Positions 32,680 to 43,554 of a stretch of DNA of 64,000 nt are shown one piece after another. Where the stretch lies: contig CM043953.1 in the NCBI GenBank assembly GCA_014529385.2, forward strand, positions 108,570,549-108,634,548, in the 5' to 3' direction. The notes under the pieces are model-generated. The model did not search any database. It saw only the letters and a list, made by a program, of their open reading frames with translations, and was not told where the DNA came from. Each line of letters starts with the position of its first letter. Position 1 is the first letter of the stretch. The position numbers and the translations under genes were made by a program. The DNA is from Adiantum capillus-veneris (taxonomy: Eukaryota; Streptophyta; Polypodiopsida; Polypodiales; Pteridaceae).

Positions 32680-34580
32680 ATGGAGGCTCCAGCTTCACCA
32701 CAGAGGGACTCGCCTGAAGCCCCCTCGCCTGACCCCGCTAAGCCCACCATTCGACTTGCTCTTTTTCCGACAGAGCAAGCGAGCCTTGCCGCAGAGGTAG
32801 AACGCTTGCAGGCGACTCCTGTCATCTGCAAGGTTCTCGGCACTCGTCCTAGCAGAGGAGAGCTACGAGACCTTCTCCAAGCCCGCCTCCTCGCAGAGGT
32901 GGGCAAGATCTTGGATGTCCAGATTCTCGGACGGGGGTACTACCAGATTGAGTTCGAGACTTCCAAATGGACTCCAAGGTCATAGCTATGAGTCCATTGG
33001 CCATCCGAGCATCACGCGCCCACTTTCGACAGTGGCGACATGGTTTTCACCCGACTTCGGATGTGCTAGTAGAGGAGGCGGACATCCCCATCTCAGTCTG
33101 CTTTCCGGGTTTACGGAGGGAGTACCTTCCACTTCTCTCCAGGATTGGCTCCGCCATCAGGACTGTCCTGGAGACACCTCGTACGGCAGCATCAGTAGCT
33201 GCCAAGGCGGCTGGCATCCCTTCAGTTCGAGTTTTGGTCAGAGATACCCACACGCTCCCGAAGGTCATCCTTCTGCCTCGGGTGAGTGGGGGTTGGTTTA
33301 GACAGAGTGTGGAGTACTCGGGTCTCCCGAACCAGTGCTTCATTTGCAGACAGATGGGCCACCTAGCGAAGGCCTGTCCACGGAGGAGACCACGACCCGC
33401 ACCTCAGCCTCAACCCCAGCCTGCTAAGGCTGGGCCGCAGCCACAGCCAGCGATAGCGCACAGATCTAGCGCCACCCTCCGAGCCTGGGGCTCCAACGGA
33501 GGAGGGGTGGCAGCAGGCCTGTGGCCGTCGACGCCAGGGGCCACAGGGACAGCCTGGCACTCAGAGTGGCCCTCAGGTGCCCACTCAGCAGCTGGTGGGT
33601 TCCCACGGGGAACCGCTTTGGTCCTATTCAGCAGGAGGAGCCCCCTACGCTAGCCTCCATCTCCGCTTCACCCTTGCCAGCCGCTTCGCCTTCCGATCTT
33701 CCCTCCTCCTCATCCCCTCCCCCGCCCTCTGCTCCCGTCCACTCCCCACCTCGCCCCCCCCATGTCTCTGTCGCCCCACCCCGTTTCTCTTCTCCCCCGT
33801 CCCCCCCAGCCCCTTCTCCCCCTCCTCCTGCTTCAGTACCACAGTCGGCTCAAGAGACTGGTCCCTCGCCGGCGGCTAGGAGATCTCTTGGCAGCGCCTT
33901 TGCCATGAGTCGCGTAGCGAGAGAGGGTCAGCCCTTCATGCGGCCCCCTCTGCAGATTCAGACATCTTCTCTTGCAGCTATCCCTCGTGGTTTAACGAGC
34001 ATTGACCTCCGACGCCGCTGGGATTTCTTCGATTACGGGTTCACTCGCTTTCTCGGCGATTCTGCAGCAGACCACGAGGCAACCTCCTTCAGAGTCCACG
34101 CTTTGTTCCTCGCCGCTAGGGGGACAGAGGCCTTCGACTCATCAGATGGTTTCTCCTTCCCCCTCTGTGGTAGGACTGAGACAGAGTGGTCCCTCGACTC
34201 AGTGGTGGGATGGTTGCATACACAGGTTCTTGAGTTCTCTCACCACATGGGAGAACTTGGCGTTAAAGACTTGCTGCAGACTTTGTGGCCACTGGCCAAG
34301 TTTGCGTTGACACCCCCAGACTCAGCAGGATGTAGACACATTGTGGTGTACTTTTTTGCTGATACGCAGTGTTTGCCATGCTATGTATACATCCATGACG
34401 ACTCCTAGACAGAGGAGGTTGCTTTACGCACGGCTCGCTCTGCTTGGGCTTGGACCAGGCACTCACTGCAGTCTCGCCTATCTAGGACGCTTGGATGCGG
34501 ATTACTCCCCATCCAAGCCAGCCTCGAAGATAGCTCGTCTTGCTGCTGCGGCAGCATCTATTCTCTCTCGCTCCCCATGA
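32680..34580 (+). pseudogene. LINE-c ORF1: DUF4283-like, CCHC knuckle, conserved C-terminal domain
   Basis: MEAPASPQRDSPEAPS starts the frame at 32680. A one-base change near 32970 moves it to the frame 32967-33653, which carries the rest of the DUF4283-like region and the knuckle CFICRQMGHLAKAC (about 33340-33381). Another change near 33560 moves it to 33521-34408. That last frame preserves the C-terminal domain: RRSLGSAFAMSRVAREGQP, RRRWDFFDYGFTRFLGD, GFSFPLCGRTETEWSLDSVV, LLQTLWPLAKFA, PPDSAGCRHIVVYFF. TAG at 34406 is shared with LINE-b. A further frame ends TGA at 34578-34580 over the ORF2 start. The C-terminal domain is not one I recognise. Confidence 0.85.
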
Positions 34581-37500
34581 GGATCGTCTCGTGGAACGTG
34601 CAGGGACTGGGTGGGCCCCAGTTTCAGCGACAGCGGGGCCGATTGCGTCAGGAGCTTCAGCGTTGCCTTCTGGGAGGAGAGATTGATCTCCTTATGCTTC
34701 AGGAGCACCATTTGTCTGACAATCGCATTCGGCGATGTGGTCAGATTTTGCGTGGACGCTATGATACCTTTTGGTCAGCTGCTTTTGGACCTGCAGGCAT
34801 CTAGGGAGGGGTATGTATGACTATTGTGGCCTCATTGCAGCAGGCCATTGTGGGCAGAGGGATTATTGTGCCAGGCAGGGCTCAGTGGATTACTATGCAG
34901 GTTCAGGGTGGCCATGTGGGTTTCCTGAACATCTATGCGCCCAATGTGGCGAGTGCTCGTGCAGAGTTTTGGTCACAGATTGTTGAGTCTTTGCCACAGG
35001 TTGACCAGTGGTGTGTAGGAGGGGACTTCAACATGTTGGAGGACCCTTCTGACAGGATCGGAGGCAGCCATGCTACTGTGCATGGAGTCGAGTTAGCAGC
35101 TTGGGAGAGGTTGTGTATGACTTTGAGGGTCTCAGATACATGGCAGCATTCTGGCTTTGTGAGGCCTCCAGAGAGTCTTGCCTTCTCTAGATCGGACCGC
35201 AGAGTGGGAGGAGTGAATCTATCGCGCATAGATCGCTTCTACACTAAAGACCACTTCAGTGACTTGGGGGGATCAGTGGGCATCCTGGCAGGGACATCCT
35301 TCTCGGACCATGCACCAGTGATCCTCACAGTGGCAGACACGCACAGGAGTGGGAGCACGATGCTTCGCATCCCAGAGCGGGTCTTGTTGGACTCAGCACT
35401 CAGAGAGAGGGTCGAGGCTCTATGGACAGAGGGCATGGACAGCCAGGCTCCACCTGCAGACAGAGTGGTCTCAGGCCTAGCTCGGCTTAGCCACTTCTTT
35501 CTCCAGGAGTCTCTGGCTCGACGGGCTACAGCGAGAGAGGAGGAGCAGCGTCTCAGACGAGGCATTGCTTCACTACAAAGGATGCAGGAGCAGCATCTAG
35601 ACAGTCCATGGTTGGAGGAGCAGCTACAGCAGGCTCGACAGGAGCTTGCTTGCACAGAGGAGAGGCGCCATGAGTTTGCCTTTCACCGACAGGCATCTCA
35701 ATGGACTCAGGTGGGTGAGAGAGTGACAGGTGCTTTTTTTGAGACAGTGGGACCTCGGCACTCGCATGCCATGGTCAATCAGTTGAGGAGACCAGATGGG
35801 TAAGTTGTTTGTGAGCCAGAGGATATGCGTGCAGTTGCTACTGACTTTTATCGTGAGCTACTGTCGGCTGAGCCCGAGTCAGAGAGACAGGATGCATGCA
35901 GGGAGCAGGTTTGGGCACAGATGCCTTGTCTTGTGACAGAGGAGATGCGCCAGAGGGTAGAGATACCTCTTCAGCTTGAGGAGCTGCACACGGCTCTTGG
36001 GGCCCTCCCTCGTGGTAGCTGTCCAGGTGAGGATGGGCTGACTCCCAGCTTCTTCTTGGAGTATTGGGACCTGCTTGGCCCAGATCTTTGTAGTGCCTTT
36101 CAGTACATTCTGCACACAGGAGTGATGTCGGATAGCATGAGTGGGGGCCTGATTTACCTCATTCCAAAGGAGGGTGGCTCCTTGGATGAGATTCGACAGT
36201 GGCGTCCCATCACCATTCTCAACTCAGCCTACAAAATTCTTGCCAAGGCTCTGAGTTTGAGGATTCAGCCACTTTTCGAGAGCCTTATACATGGGACTGA
36301 GACAGGTTTTGTCAAGGAACGCAGTATCCTTGACAACATCTTCACTTTTTGGGAGGCTTCTGCCCTTGCACGGCTCCGTGGGGAGGACCTTGTGATTCCT
36401 CTTCTCGATTTTGAGAAGGCATACGACAGAGTTGACTGGGACTTTCTAGAGGGCACGCTACGCATGATGGGCTTCTGAGATGCTTGGATCAGAGGGGTGT
36501 CAGCTTTGTACAGACAGGCTCACAGTCAGGTGCTGTTAGCAGGAGGTAGAGGTGAGCGCTTCATGCTCACACGTTCGGTCAGACAGGGCTGTCCTCTTGC
36601 CCCTTTTCTCTTTCAGTTCTATGCGGAGGCGATGAGCAGATTTTTGGTGTCACAGCAGGTTGGTTTGAGAGGCTTAGCACTCCCTATACGGGGAGATGAG
36701 CTTCTGGACGCTGAGTTTGTCGACGACTCAGCCTTGTACTTAGAGGGCCAGGAGGCCAATCTACACAGATGTGAGCAAGCTTTGGAGACCTTCTGCTGTG
36801 CATCGGGCGCATTGATCAACTAGAGAAAGACAGTGGCTTTCTCGGTTGGCAGTGCTCATGTGCCAGATTGGATGCCAGGAGAGGGTTTCAGGTGGATTCC
36901 TCCAGGGACTGCAATTCGGTACTTGGGTTGTCGGGTTGGTCTGGACTTGTCCCCCGAGCAGCAGATTGCTCCTCTTCTCCTGTCCATCAGGAGAAAGGTG
37001 ATACATTGGAGCTCAGCACGACTTTCGCTCGCTGGTAGAGTAGTAGTTGCCAACCAGGTGTTGTTGGCGACTATGTGGTACATCACTTCTTGCTGGATCT
37101 TCTCGAGTTCTTGTATCAGCCAGGTAGAGAGGCTGATCAGGAACTTCCTTTGGTCAGGTCGCGATACTCAGATTACCCCAGCCAAGGTGGCTTGGTCGGT
37201 CATCACACTTCCTTGTTCTCAGGGAGGGCTTGGGATCATTGATCCAGCACAACACAGCAGAGCCCTTCTTGGGAAGTTTGTCGTCAGAGGACTTCTTCCA
37301 GGCGAGGAGCCCTCGAAGGAGTTCTTGTTGCAGAGGCTTCGTGCCAGGGTGCCTCAGTCACGACGTCCTTGGCAACCTTCGACCAGATGGATCTTTTCAG
37401 AGCTGCGCCAAGTTGGTTTGAGCAGGAGATTGGAGGACAGATTCGCTGTGAGTTTGCTTCGATCTTGGGAGCTCTTACGGCGTGGCCTAGAGCAGAGACA

Positions 37501-38786
37501 GCCGACGTGCACAGAGGAGCGCCTACGGGAGCCCCTCGTCTGGAACCCCATGGTTAGCACTCAGAGAGGCCACTTGGTTGGGAGTCGGCCTCATGTTTCT
37601 TGGGGTCCCATGGCGGCAGGTCCAGCGCGTTCTCTAGGTGACTGGCTAGAGTTCACAGGTTTGTCAGAGGAGGTGCAGGATGTCCAGCTGCAGGGCATGA
37701 GAGGGGTGCAGAGCATGTGTCAGGACATCTCAAAGTCAGTTCTAGCTGAGTGGCTCACGCCTCTCGAGCCAGTAGCACCCCGGTGGATGGGAGCCTTCGC
37801 ACGACTGGAGGTTCTCATTTCAGTCAGGGCTTGCTAAGAGATTGTCCCAGCCTTGTTCTTCGAGCTTCAGGGTAGGGGACGATTACAGCGTTGTCCACTG
37901 GCACGAGTACAGTGGGATCCTGGTGAGTGGCTGTGGAGGGACCCCTTCTCTTCTGCCGACCGCCCAGGAGTCCCCTTCTTTCAGTACACTGTTCAACTTG
38001 GACGTCATATACTTGCAGCACAGAGAGAGGCCCGCCCTGCTGCAGCACGTCATTGGCATGAGGAGGGTCTCAGTCGAATTCTTGGCAGCTTTTTGGCAGA
38101 GGATGTGGGACTCCAGACAGCCGAGGCGAGTCACCTTGTTCCAGTGGCTGGTTGCACACAGAGCCACAGCAGTAGGGAGCTGGCTGGTGCATACTGGTCT
38201 CTCGGCCGCATGTGCAGCCTGTGACCAGTTGGTGGACAGTCACCGTCACTGTCTTTGGGACTGTCCCTCGGCCCAGCAGGTGTGGCTGCGTGTTCTTCGG
38301 CTAATGCCTGCCCTCTCCACAGCTCGACAGTACAATTGGGGGGCAGCGGCTTGGTCCACCCTCACGGGCCCAGCACTTCAGTTTGAGCTATCTTCCACCA
38401 GCAGGATGATAGTGATACAGGGGGGGCAACCTACACTCCAGCCTGCTATAGAGATTACTCCACAGGAGTGGTGCAGTGAGAGAGAGGAGTGTTGGGAGCT
38501 CATCAGTGGCCTAGCTCTCTGGTTTATCTGGCGGGCCCGCTGTTTCCGCATCTTTGAGGCTCGTCCTGTGCCACCAGCAGAGACTGTTCGTGACTTTTGG
38601 CTAGAGCTGATCCATACTCTCAGAGGACAGCTTGAGGGACTACAGGGCAGCTCCGACCGCATGCAGGAGCGCCGCGAGGCTTTTCTTCGACTCTGGCGCC
38701 CTGGGCCTTTCTACACCAGAGTCCAGGGGGTGCTCAGATGGCACTACTGTCCACCTGTGTGGCTCTTCCCTCCTCCCATCTCTTGA
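34577..38786 (+). pseudogene. LINE-c ORF2: APE endonuclease, reverse transcriptase, zf-RVT
   Basis: MRIVSWNVQGLGGPQFQRQ starts at 34577. The endonuclease shows LMLQEHHL, NIYAPN, VGGDFNMLEDP (about 35018) and SDHAPVIL (about 35307). RT runs across frames 35825-36478 and 36497-36823 (FEKAYDRVDWDF, RQGCPLAPFLF, FVDDSALYLEG at about 36715), with FVDD replacing FADD. The zf-RVT-like domain lies at 38140-38300 (FQWLVAHRATAVG, CAACDQLVDSHRHCLWDC). Stops at 34803, 35801, 36476 and 36821 and a break near 37835 separate otherwise collinear frames. The protein ends VWLFPPPIS at 38786. It is the least damaged ORF2 of the three copies. Confidence 0.9.
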
Positions 38787-38946
38787 TTTAGCCTCATTGT
38801 ATATATGCTGTTTTTTCATTGGGAGAGTCTCCCCATCATGCTTGTTGTAGCCCTCTCTCGCAGAGGTGGATGTAGCCCTATGGGTAGTTTTCATTAACTA
38901 ATAGAAGGATCTTTTTCTCGAAAAAAAGAAAAATAGAGTAGGAGAG

Positions 38947-39728
38947 AGTGGGCAGCCCTGCTTCACCCCAATAGTGGAGTGAATCGGTGTGGATAGACCC
39001 TCTGAGGTGTGTACCTGCCCCACTGCTGACCTGTATAATGCCATGACCCCCCAAATGAGAACTGTGGGTACTCCCATCTGCTGTAATCTGCGCATCAATC
39101 TAGCTCTAGGCACTGTGTCAAATGCTTTGCGGAAATCCACAAAGCTACAATAGATCCGTCTCCCGCGCGATCTACCCTCCTCAATGATGGCTTTGAGTGT
39201 CAAGATATGATCAAGAATAGAAAAACCCCTCCTAAACCCTGCCTGCCCGGTTGCGCGTGTCCCCTCCCTCTCTGCCCATCTACTCAGCTACTGCTCAAGA
39301 ATAGATGCGTACAACCGTGCCAATGTGTGTGCAATCATGATAGTGTGATAATTCCCAGGCTCCATAGGGTCTCCCAACTTGAAGATAGGTACAATAGTAG
39401 ATAGGCTCCAAGTAACAGGCAAGCCCTCACACATGGCACGATTAAACATCACTGCTAGAAGCTCTGCTAGTAGATCTCTGGCATGCGTGAAATGCTCACC
39501 CACTAAACCATCATGATCGTATGCTCTCCCAGTCCTCATCCTGTCAATGGCCTTCCTCACCATCTCCGCGGTGAAAAAAGCACCTGTGTGTGGGCATGGA
39601 TCGGGAGGGTCGGGAAGGGGGGGGCTGCTCAGGAACTGTGTACAGAGATGATGCGTACTGGCCCCAGTCCTCTGTAGCAGTGATGGCGGGGGGGGGAGAG
39701 TGCTCCTGAAAGAGCCGCCATGCCTCAC
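38947..39728 (-). pseudogene. Family D ORF2, reverse transcriptase N-terminal half
   Basis: The frame 39728-39288 reads AFFTAEMVRKAIDRMRTGRA, GLVGEHFTHARDLLAELL, then WSLSTIVPIFKLGD (fingers). A stop at 39286 is followed by the frame 39203-38947: GRRIYCSFVDFRKAFDTVPR (palm motif with the first catalytic aspartate) and GVKQGCPLSPTLF. The reading would continue into 32241 once LINE-c and its duplication are set aside. Confidence 0.85.
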
Positions 39729-40950
39729 GTGAGTCCTGACTCAAGAATAGCTGATATAGATCCTGCTCTAGCCGGGCCAAAAATGCCCTCTTCTTCAACC
39801 GCACTAGGCGTCGGAAGTCAATCTGTGACTGTACATGAGTGATGTCCCCCAAAAGCACCTCGCTCTGAAGTCTAGCTCTAGTGTCGCGGCATTCCTCATC
39901 ATACCAACTGTTTTGGGGCATGCTCCCCGAACGGCGTCTCTGCTCAGGCTGGGTATGTGGGTATGCCTCTGCTGCTGCATCATGTAGTGTCTGTGTCAAT
40001 ATAGTAGTAAGCTCCTCCAGAGGTCGCCCCGGCTCCTCTGTGCACAGGCGTCTGTAGATCCCATCTATGTATACAGAGTCCGTCTCCCGTGTGAAGGTGT
40101 AGCGAGAAGGGGCTGTTGTCCGTAGCCTGTGTGCTACACTAAACTGAAAAGAGATGGTCAACGACACAAGAGCATGATCCACTGCCACACCAACAAGTCT
40201 GGGTCCAACCGTGAGATCCTGGATACTAGAGATGAGGCTCGGCTGTGCCATGACATAATCCACTGTGCTAGCTCCATGTCTGTGTGGAAAGCATTTAAAA
40301 CCCCCCGCAGCAGGAAATCTTTGTAGGCCATTCAAGATGGCCAATCCATGTGCACTCCCCATGTCTATCAAGTGTCTTCCATACTCAGTGTGTTCTCCAT
40401 CTCGTGATAGTCTGGATAGGCCTGTCTTTGCAACATCCAGCTCTCTCAGCATCTCCTCTGAAGTATCATAAAATAGTGTCTGATGATGGGAAGTCCTAGC
40501 ATTGAAATCCCCTAGAATGATGATGTCACCATCTCTAGAGAACTCCCATATGTCATCATCCAAAATAGCAAAGGGGGACTGTCCTCTGGGTGGTGCATAC
40601 ACTGACGTGCTCGGGGGAAAGTAGCAAATAGCAATGTAAAGATATTTGTCTGTCTCTGCTGTCAATCTCACCCACATGTACCTAGCTTGCTCATCCCTAC
40701 GGGCTATATGTATCAATGGCTGCAACTCCTCCCTGAATAACACTGCCACTCTTCCTGAGCCCCGCCCTCTGTGCTCTGATCGTGTCTCCTGTCTACAAGC
40801 TGTCTCCCATCTATATCCACTAATGTGAGGCATAGACTGCCCAGGGGCCTGATGTGTCTCACAGTAGAAGACGATGTCTCTTCCCGTAAAACTATCATCA
40901 AAAGCGCCCACATCAAGTCGCATAGATCCATTACAATTCCAAGTGGCAAC
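39544..40950 (-). pseudogene. Family D ORF2, APE endonuclease and linker
   Basis: The domain begins at 40947 with ATWNCNGSMRLDVG. Visible motifs are DIVFYCETHQ (catalytic glutamate), IILGDFNART about 40505 and VDHALVSL about 40175. The frame is open for 459 codons from 40923 to 39544 before a shift into the RT frame. The codon before ATWN is GTT (40948-40950), whereas the related fragment at 29678 has ATG, so the start appears to be lost by mutation. In this copy ORF1 lies in the same frame with only the TGA at 40981-40983 between them. Confidence 0.85.
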
Positions 40951-40983
40951 TTTGAGTGTGGTCCCATGGGTCTCGCACCGTCA

Positions 40984-41848
40984 TGTGGAGAGCCGCTCTC
41001 CAATCACCACTCGGCCATCTCTGTAGAAGGCCGTCTTTCCCTTCTTCCTTGCCGCTTGAATCTCTAGCATTACCTCTCTCATATGCGCAAGCTGCGTGAG
41101 AGTGAGGTCATCTCCAAGGAATATGCCCGTTTTCTTTTGTGTAGGACGCTTCTTCAAGAAGTCCTTTGCCTCCATGGATGGGAAACGGATGATTAAAGCT
41201 CTCCCTTTTGAAGTCTCCCCATTGCCTTATGTCTTCTTCCCCACCCTCCATGCCTTTGTATGAGTAGCCTCCCTACCCATCATGCGGAGAAGTTCTTCAA
41301 CTTCCCCTTCCACATCATCTCGGTCTTTTAGACCGATTACTCTTGTATGCAAAGCTCTAGTTTTCCTTCGCTGCTCTTCTTCTAGAGTCATGTTGATGAT
41401 TATAGGAGTGGGGACAGATGTGGTTTCTTTCCCTTTCCCTTTCTTAGCGACTTCATCCATTTCTCGGCTCATTCGCCTTCTTTTGCGTCTTCGTGATCAC
41501 ATCCATCCACGAAGACATCTTTACCACCTTCTGTTTCTCCTCCTCTTTGATCATCCGTACCTGCTCCTTGATGACCTTGATTTCCTCTATCACCGAAGGC
41601 TGGAATTCCCCCTCCTCCAGTCCACTGCTCGCTCTATCAACAAGTTCTCGCTTGAGAGCTGAGACCTCTTCTTTAAGTGCTTTGGAGTCCGCCTTAAGTG
41701 CTTGTAGCTCTGCGTGCAGGTCCTCTTTCTCTTTCTTCCACTGCGCGCCTTCGTTGAGTAACATTTGAAGAAGGTTGGCCTTCTCTTTCCACCATCCCTC
41801 CATATCTGCTTTCCAGTCTTTCATCTCCCTCTCCATTTGTGTAATCCG
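40984..41848 (-). pseudogene. Family D ORF1: coiled coil plus C-terminal nucleic-acid-binding-like domain
   Basis: The segment 41848-41466 encodes a strongly heptad-like, Glu/Lys-rich coiled coil (MEREMKDWKADMEGWW, LKADSKALKEEVSALKREL). A following frame (41472-41227) reads MDEVAKKGKGKE and RTRVIGLKDRDDVEGEVEEL. The last part (41175-40984) reads MEAKDFLKKRPTQ, GIFLGDDLTLTQLAHMREVML and FYRDGRVVIGERLST, resembling the basic C-terminal segment of LINE ORF1 proteins. Two frameshifts break it. The upstream N-terminus (43031-42763) lies beyond a duplicated block. Presumed RNA chaperone of the element; no exact family is claimed. Confidence 0.7.
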
Positions 41849-42762
41849 CAAGCCCTCACACATGGCACGATTAAACATCACTGCTAGAAGCTCTGCTAGT
41901 AGATCTCTGGCATGCGTGAAATGCTCACCCACTAAACCATCATGATCGTATGCTCTCCCAGTCCTCATCCTGTCAATGGCCTTCCTCACCATCTCCGCGG
42001 TGAAAAAAGCACCTGTGTGTGGGCATGGATCGGGAGGGTCGGGAAGGGGGGGGCTGCTCAGGAACTGTGTACAGAGATGATGCGTACTGGCCCCAGTCCT
42101 CTGTAGCAGTGATGGCGGGGGGGGGGAGAGTGCTCCTGAAAGAGCCGCCATGCCTCACGTGAGTCCTGACTCAAGAATAGCTGATATAGATCCTGCTCTA
42201 GCCGGGCCAAAAATGCCCTCTTCTTCCACCGCACTAGGCGTCGGAAGTCAATCTGTGACTGTACATGAGTGATGTCCCCCAAAAGCACCTCGCTCTGAAG
42301 TCTAGCTCTAGTGTCGCGGCATTCCTCATCATACCAACTGTTTTGGGGCATGCTCCCCGAACGGCGTCTCTTCTCGGCCTCATCCGCCTTCTTTTGCGTT
42401 TTCGTGATCACATCCATCCACGAAGACGTCTTTACCATCTTTTGTTTCTCCTCCCCTTTGATCATCCGTACCTGCTCTTTGATGACATTGATTTCCTCTA
42501 CTACCGAAGGCTGGAATTCCCCCTCCTCCAGTCCACTGCTCGCTCTATCAACAAGTTCTCGCTTGAGAGCTGAGACCTCTTCTTTAAGTGCTTTGGAGTC
42601 CGCCTTAAGTGCTTGTAGCTCTGCGTGCAGGTCCTCTTTCTCTTTCTTCCACTGCGCGCCTTCGTTGAGTAACATTTGAAGAAGGTTGGCCTTCTCTTTC
42701 CACCATCCCTCCATATCTGCTTTCCAGTCTTTCATCTCCCTCTCCATTTGTGTAATCCGCTT
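41849..42762 (-). repeat. Rearranged duplicate inside family D (ORF1 coiled coil fused to an ORF2 piece)
   Basis: 42762-42375 repeats the coiled coil of 41848-41466. 42374-41849 repeats ORF2 segment 39934-39408 (SWYDEECRDTRARLQSE to LLAVMFNRAMCEGL). On the minus strand the order is coiled coil, ORF2 piece, coiled coil, rest of ORF1, endonuclease, ORF2 piece. This fits a tandem duplication of about 2.4 kb whose upstream copy then lost about 1.5 kb, or template switching. Similarity between copies is high. Confidence 0.8.
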
Positions 42763-43489
42763 GTTTGTAAGCACAAAGGTTGCCTTCGGATGGGGCTTAC
42801 ACACCGGCGAAGCAGTCATTACCTCCATCAAAAGTACAATCTGCACTTCTGACTCAAAAAAGGGATACAGTAGGGGATCGGAGCACCGCAGCTCACCCTT
42901 GCCAAAAAGGTACAAAATGTGGGCTCAGGCCCCATTCGGGAGACCGGCTGAATCCTCAAAAAGTCTCGACACTCTGGCTCAGCTGAGACCAGGTGGAGTA
43001 TGCAGTCAACCACAACCCCTTGGGGGTACAATGCATTATCAGCCCTCTATGGGCACCTGCAATGGACACCAGTAGTGGAAAGAGGGGCCTTGCACCCGCT
43101 GTTTAGCAACAGGCCTGTCCCCTCTGCTCGAATCAAGAGACGCAGCCCAACAGGGTCTGCTCCAAACGCTGCTGCTGTTCAGGCAATACAATAGCACGCG
43201 GCCCGCTTGCAGGGTTAGTTCGCGGCCCTGCTGTTCAGCCTGCTCAAATCCCCCACAAAGGGAAAAGGCCTATCGCTTGCGTACCTACGACTTGCCTGGT
43301 ATAGGCGCAGCCTTGCTGCCTGCTGCCCCGAACCCGATAGAACTGAGGGCACCGCCCTGTTGCTTGCTACTTCGACTGATGTTGAAGAGGACGCAGCCCC
43401 AAGCTATTCGCTGCAGCAGCAACAGCAGGTGAGCACGCTACAAACCAGCAGCCATCAACGCGCATAGCTTGCAGCAGCCATCAACGCGC

Positions 43490-43491
<2 letters not shown>
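42763..43491 (-). pseudogene. Family D 5' UTR and ORF1 N-terminus
   Basis: The minus strand from 43031 reads MYPQGVVVDCILHLVSAEP. A second frame reaches ELRCSDPLLYPFFESEVQIV and ASPVCKPHPKATFVLTNKRI, joining the coiled coil, with a frameshift near 42905. Upstream (43040-43491) is GC-rich with CAG/CAA triplets and no credible frame, taken as 5' UTR. It ends against a GA run. Confidence 0.55.

Positions 43492-43550
<59 letters not shown>
43492..43550. repeat. GA microsatellite
   Basis: (GA)n of 59 bases, between the 5' end of the long family D copy and the 3' end of the next copy. Confidence 0.95.

Positions 43551-43554
<4 letters not shown>

Larger units (their letters stand above)
32258..38930 (+). 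mobile_element. LINE-c: near full-length L1-type LINE, 6.7 kb
   Basis: Flanked by perfect 16-bp duplications and ending in A-rich sequence (38921-38930). Collinear with LINE-b from the 5' UTR onward (GCTCGCTACTGCTGC at 32279 versus 21611). It is inserted in the reverse transcriptase region of the family D copy, in the opposite orientation. ORF1 and ORF2 each have a few stops or frameshifts. Confidence 0.95.
30380..43491 (-). mobile_element. Family D, long copy (APE-type non-LTR retrotransposon), split by LINE-c
   Basis: Sense on the minus strand: ORF1 (about 43031-40984), ORF2 (about 40950-30690), then a 3' UTR ending with the stem AGGTCACTTTGGCCT, GACGTTAA, CATTTCATTT and a TC run. LINE-c occupies 32258-38930. 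Excluding it, the copy is about 6.4 kb. Both ends abut GA microsatellite (43492-43550 and 30316-30379). A tandem duplication affects 41466-42762. The family is distinct from the L1-type LINEs here: different ORF1 (coiled coil, no DUF4283), different RT motifs and a TC tail in place of poly-A. The clade is not assigned. Confidence 0.8.
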
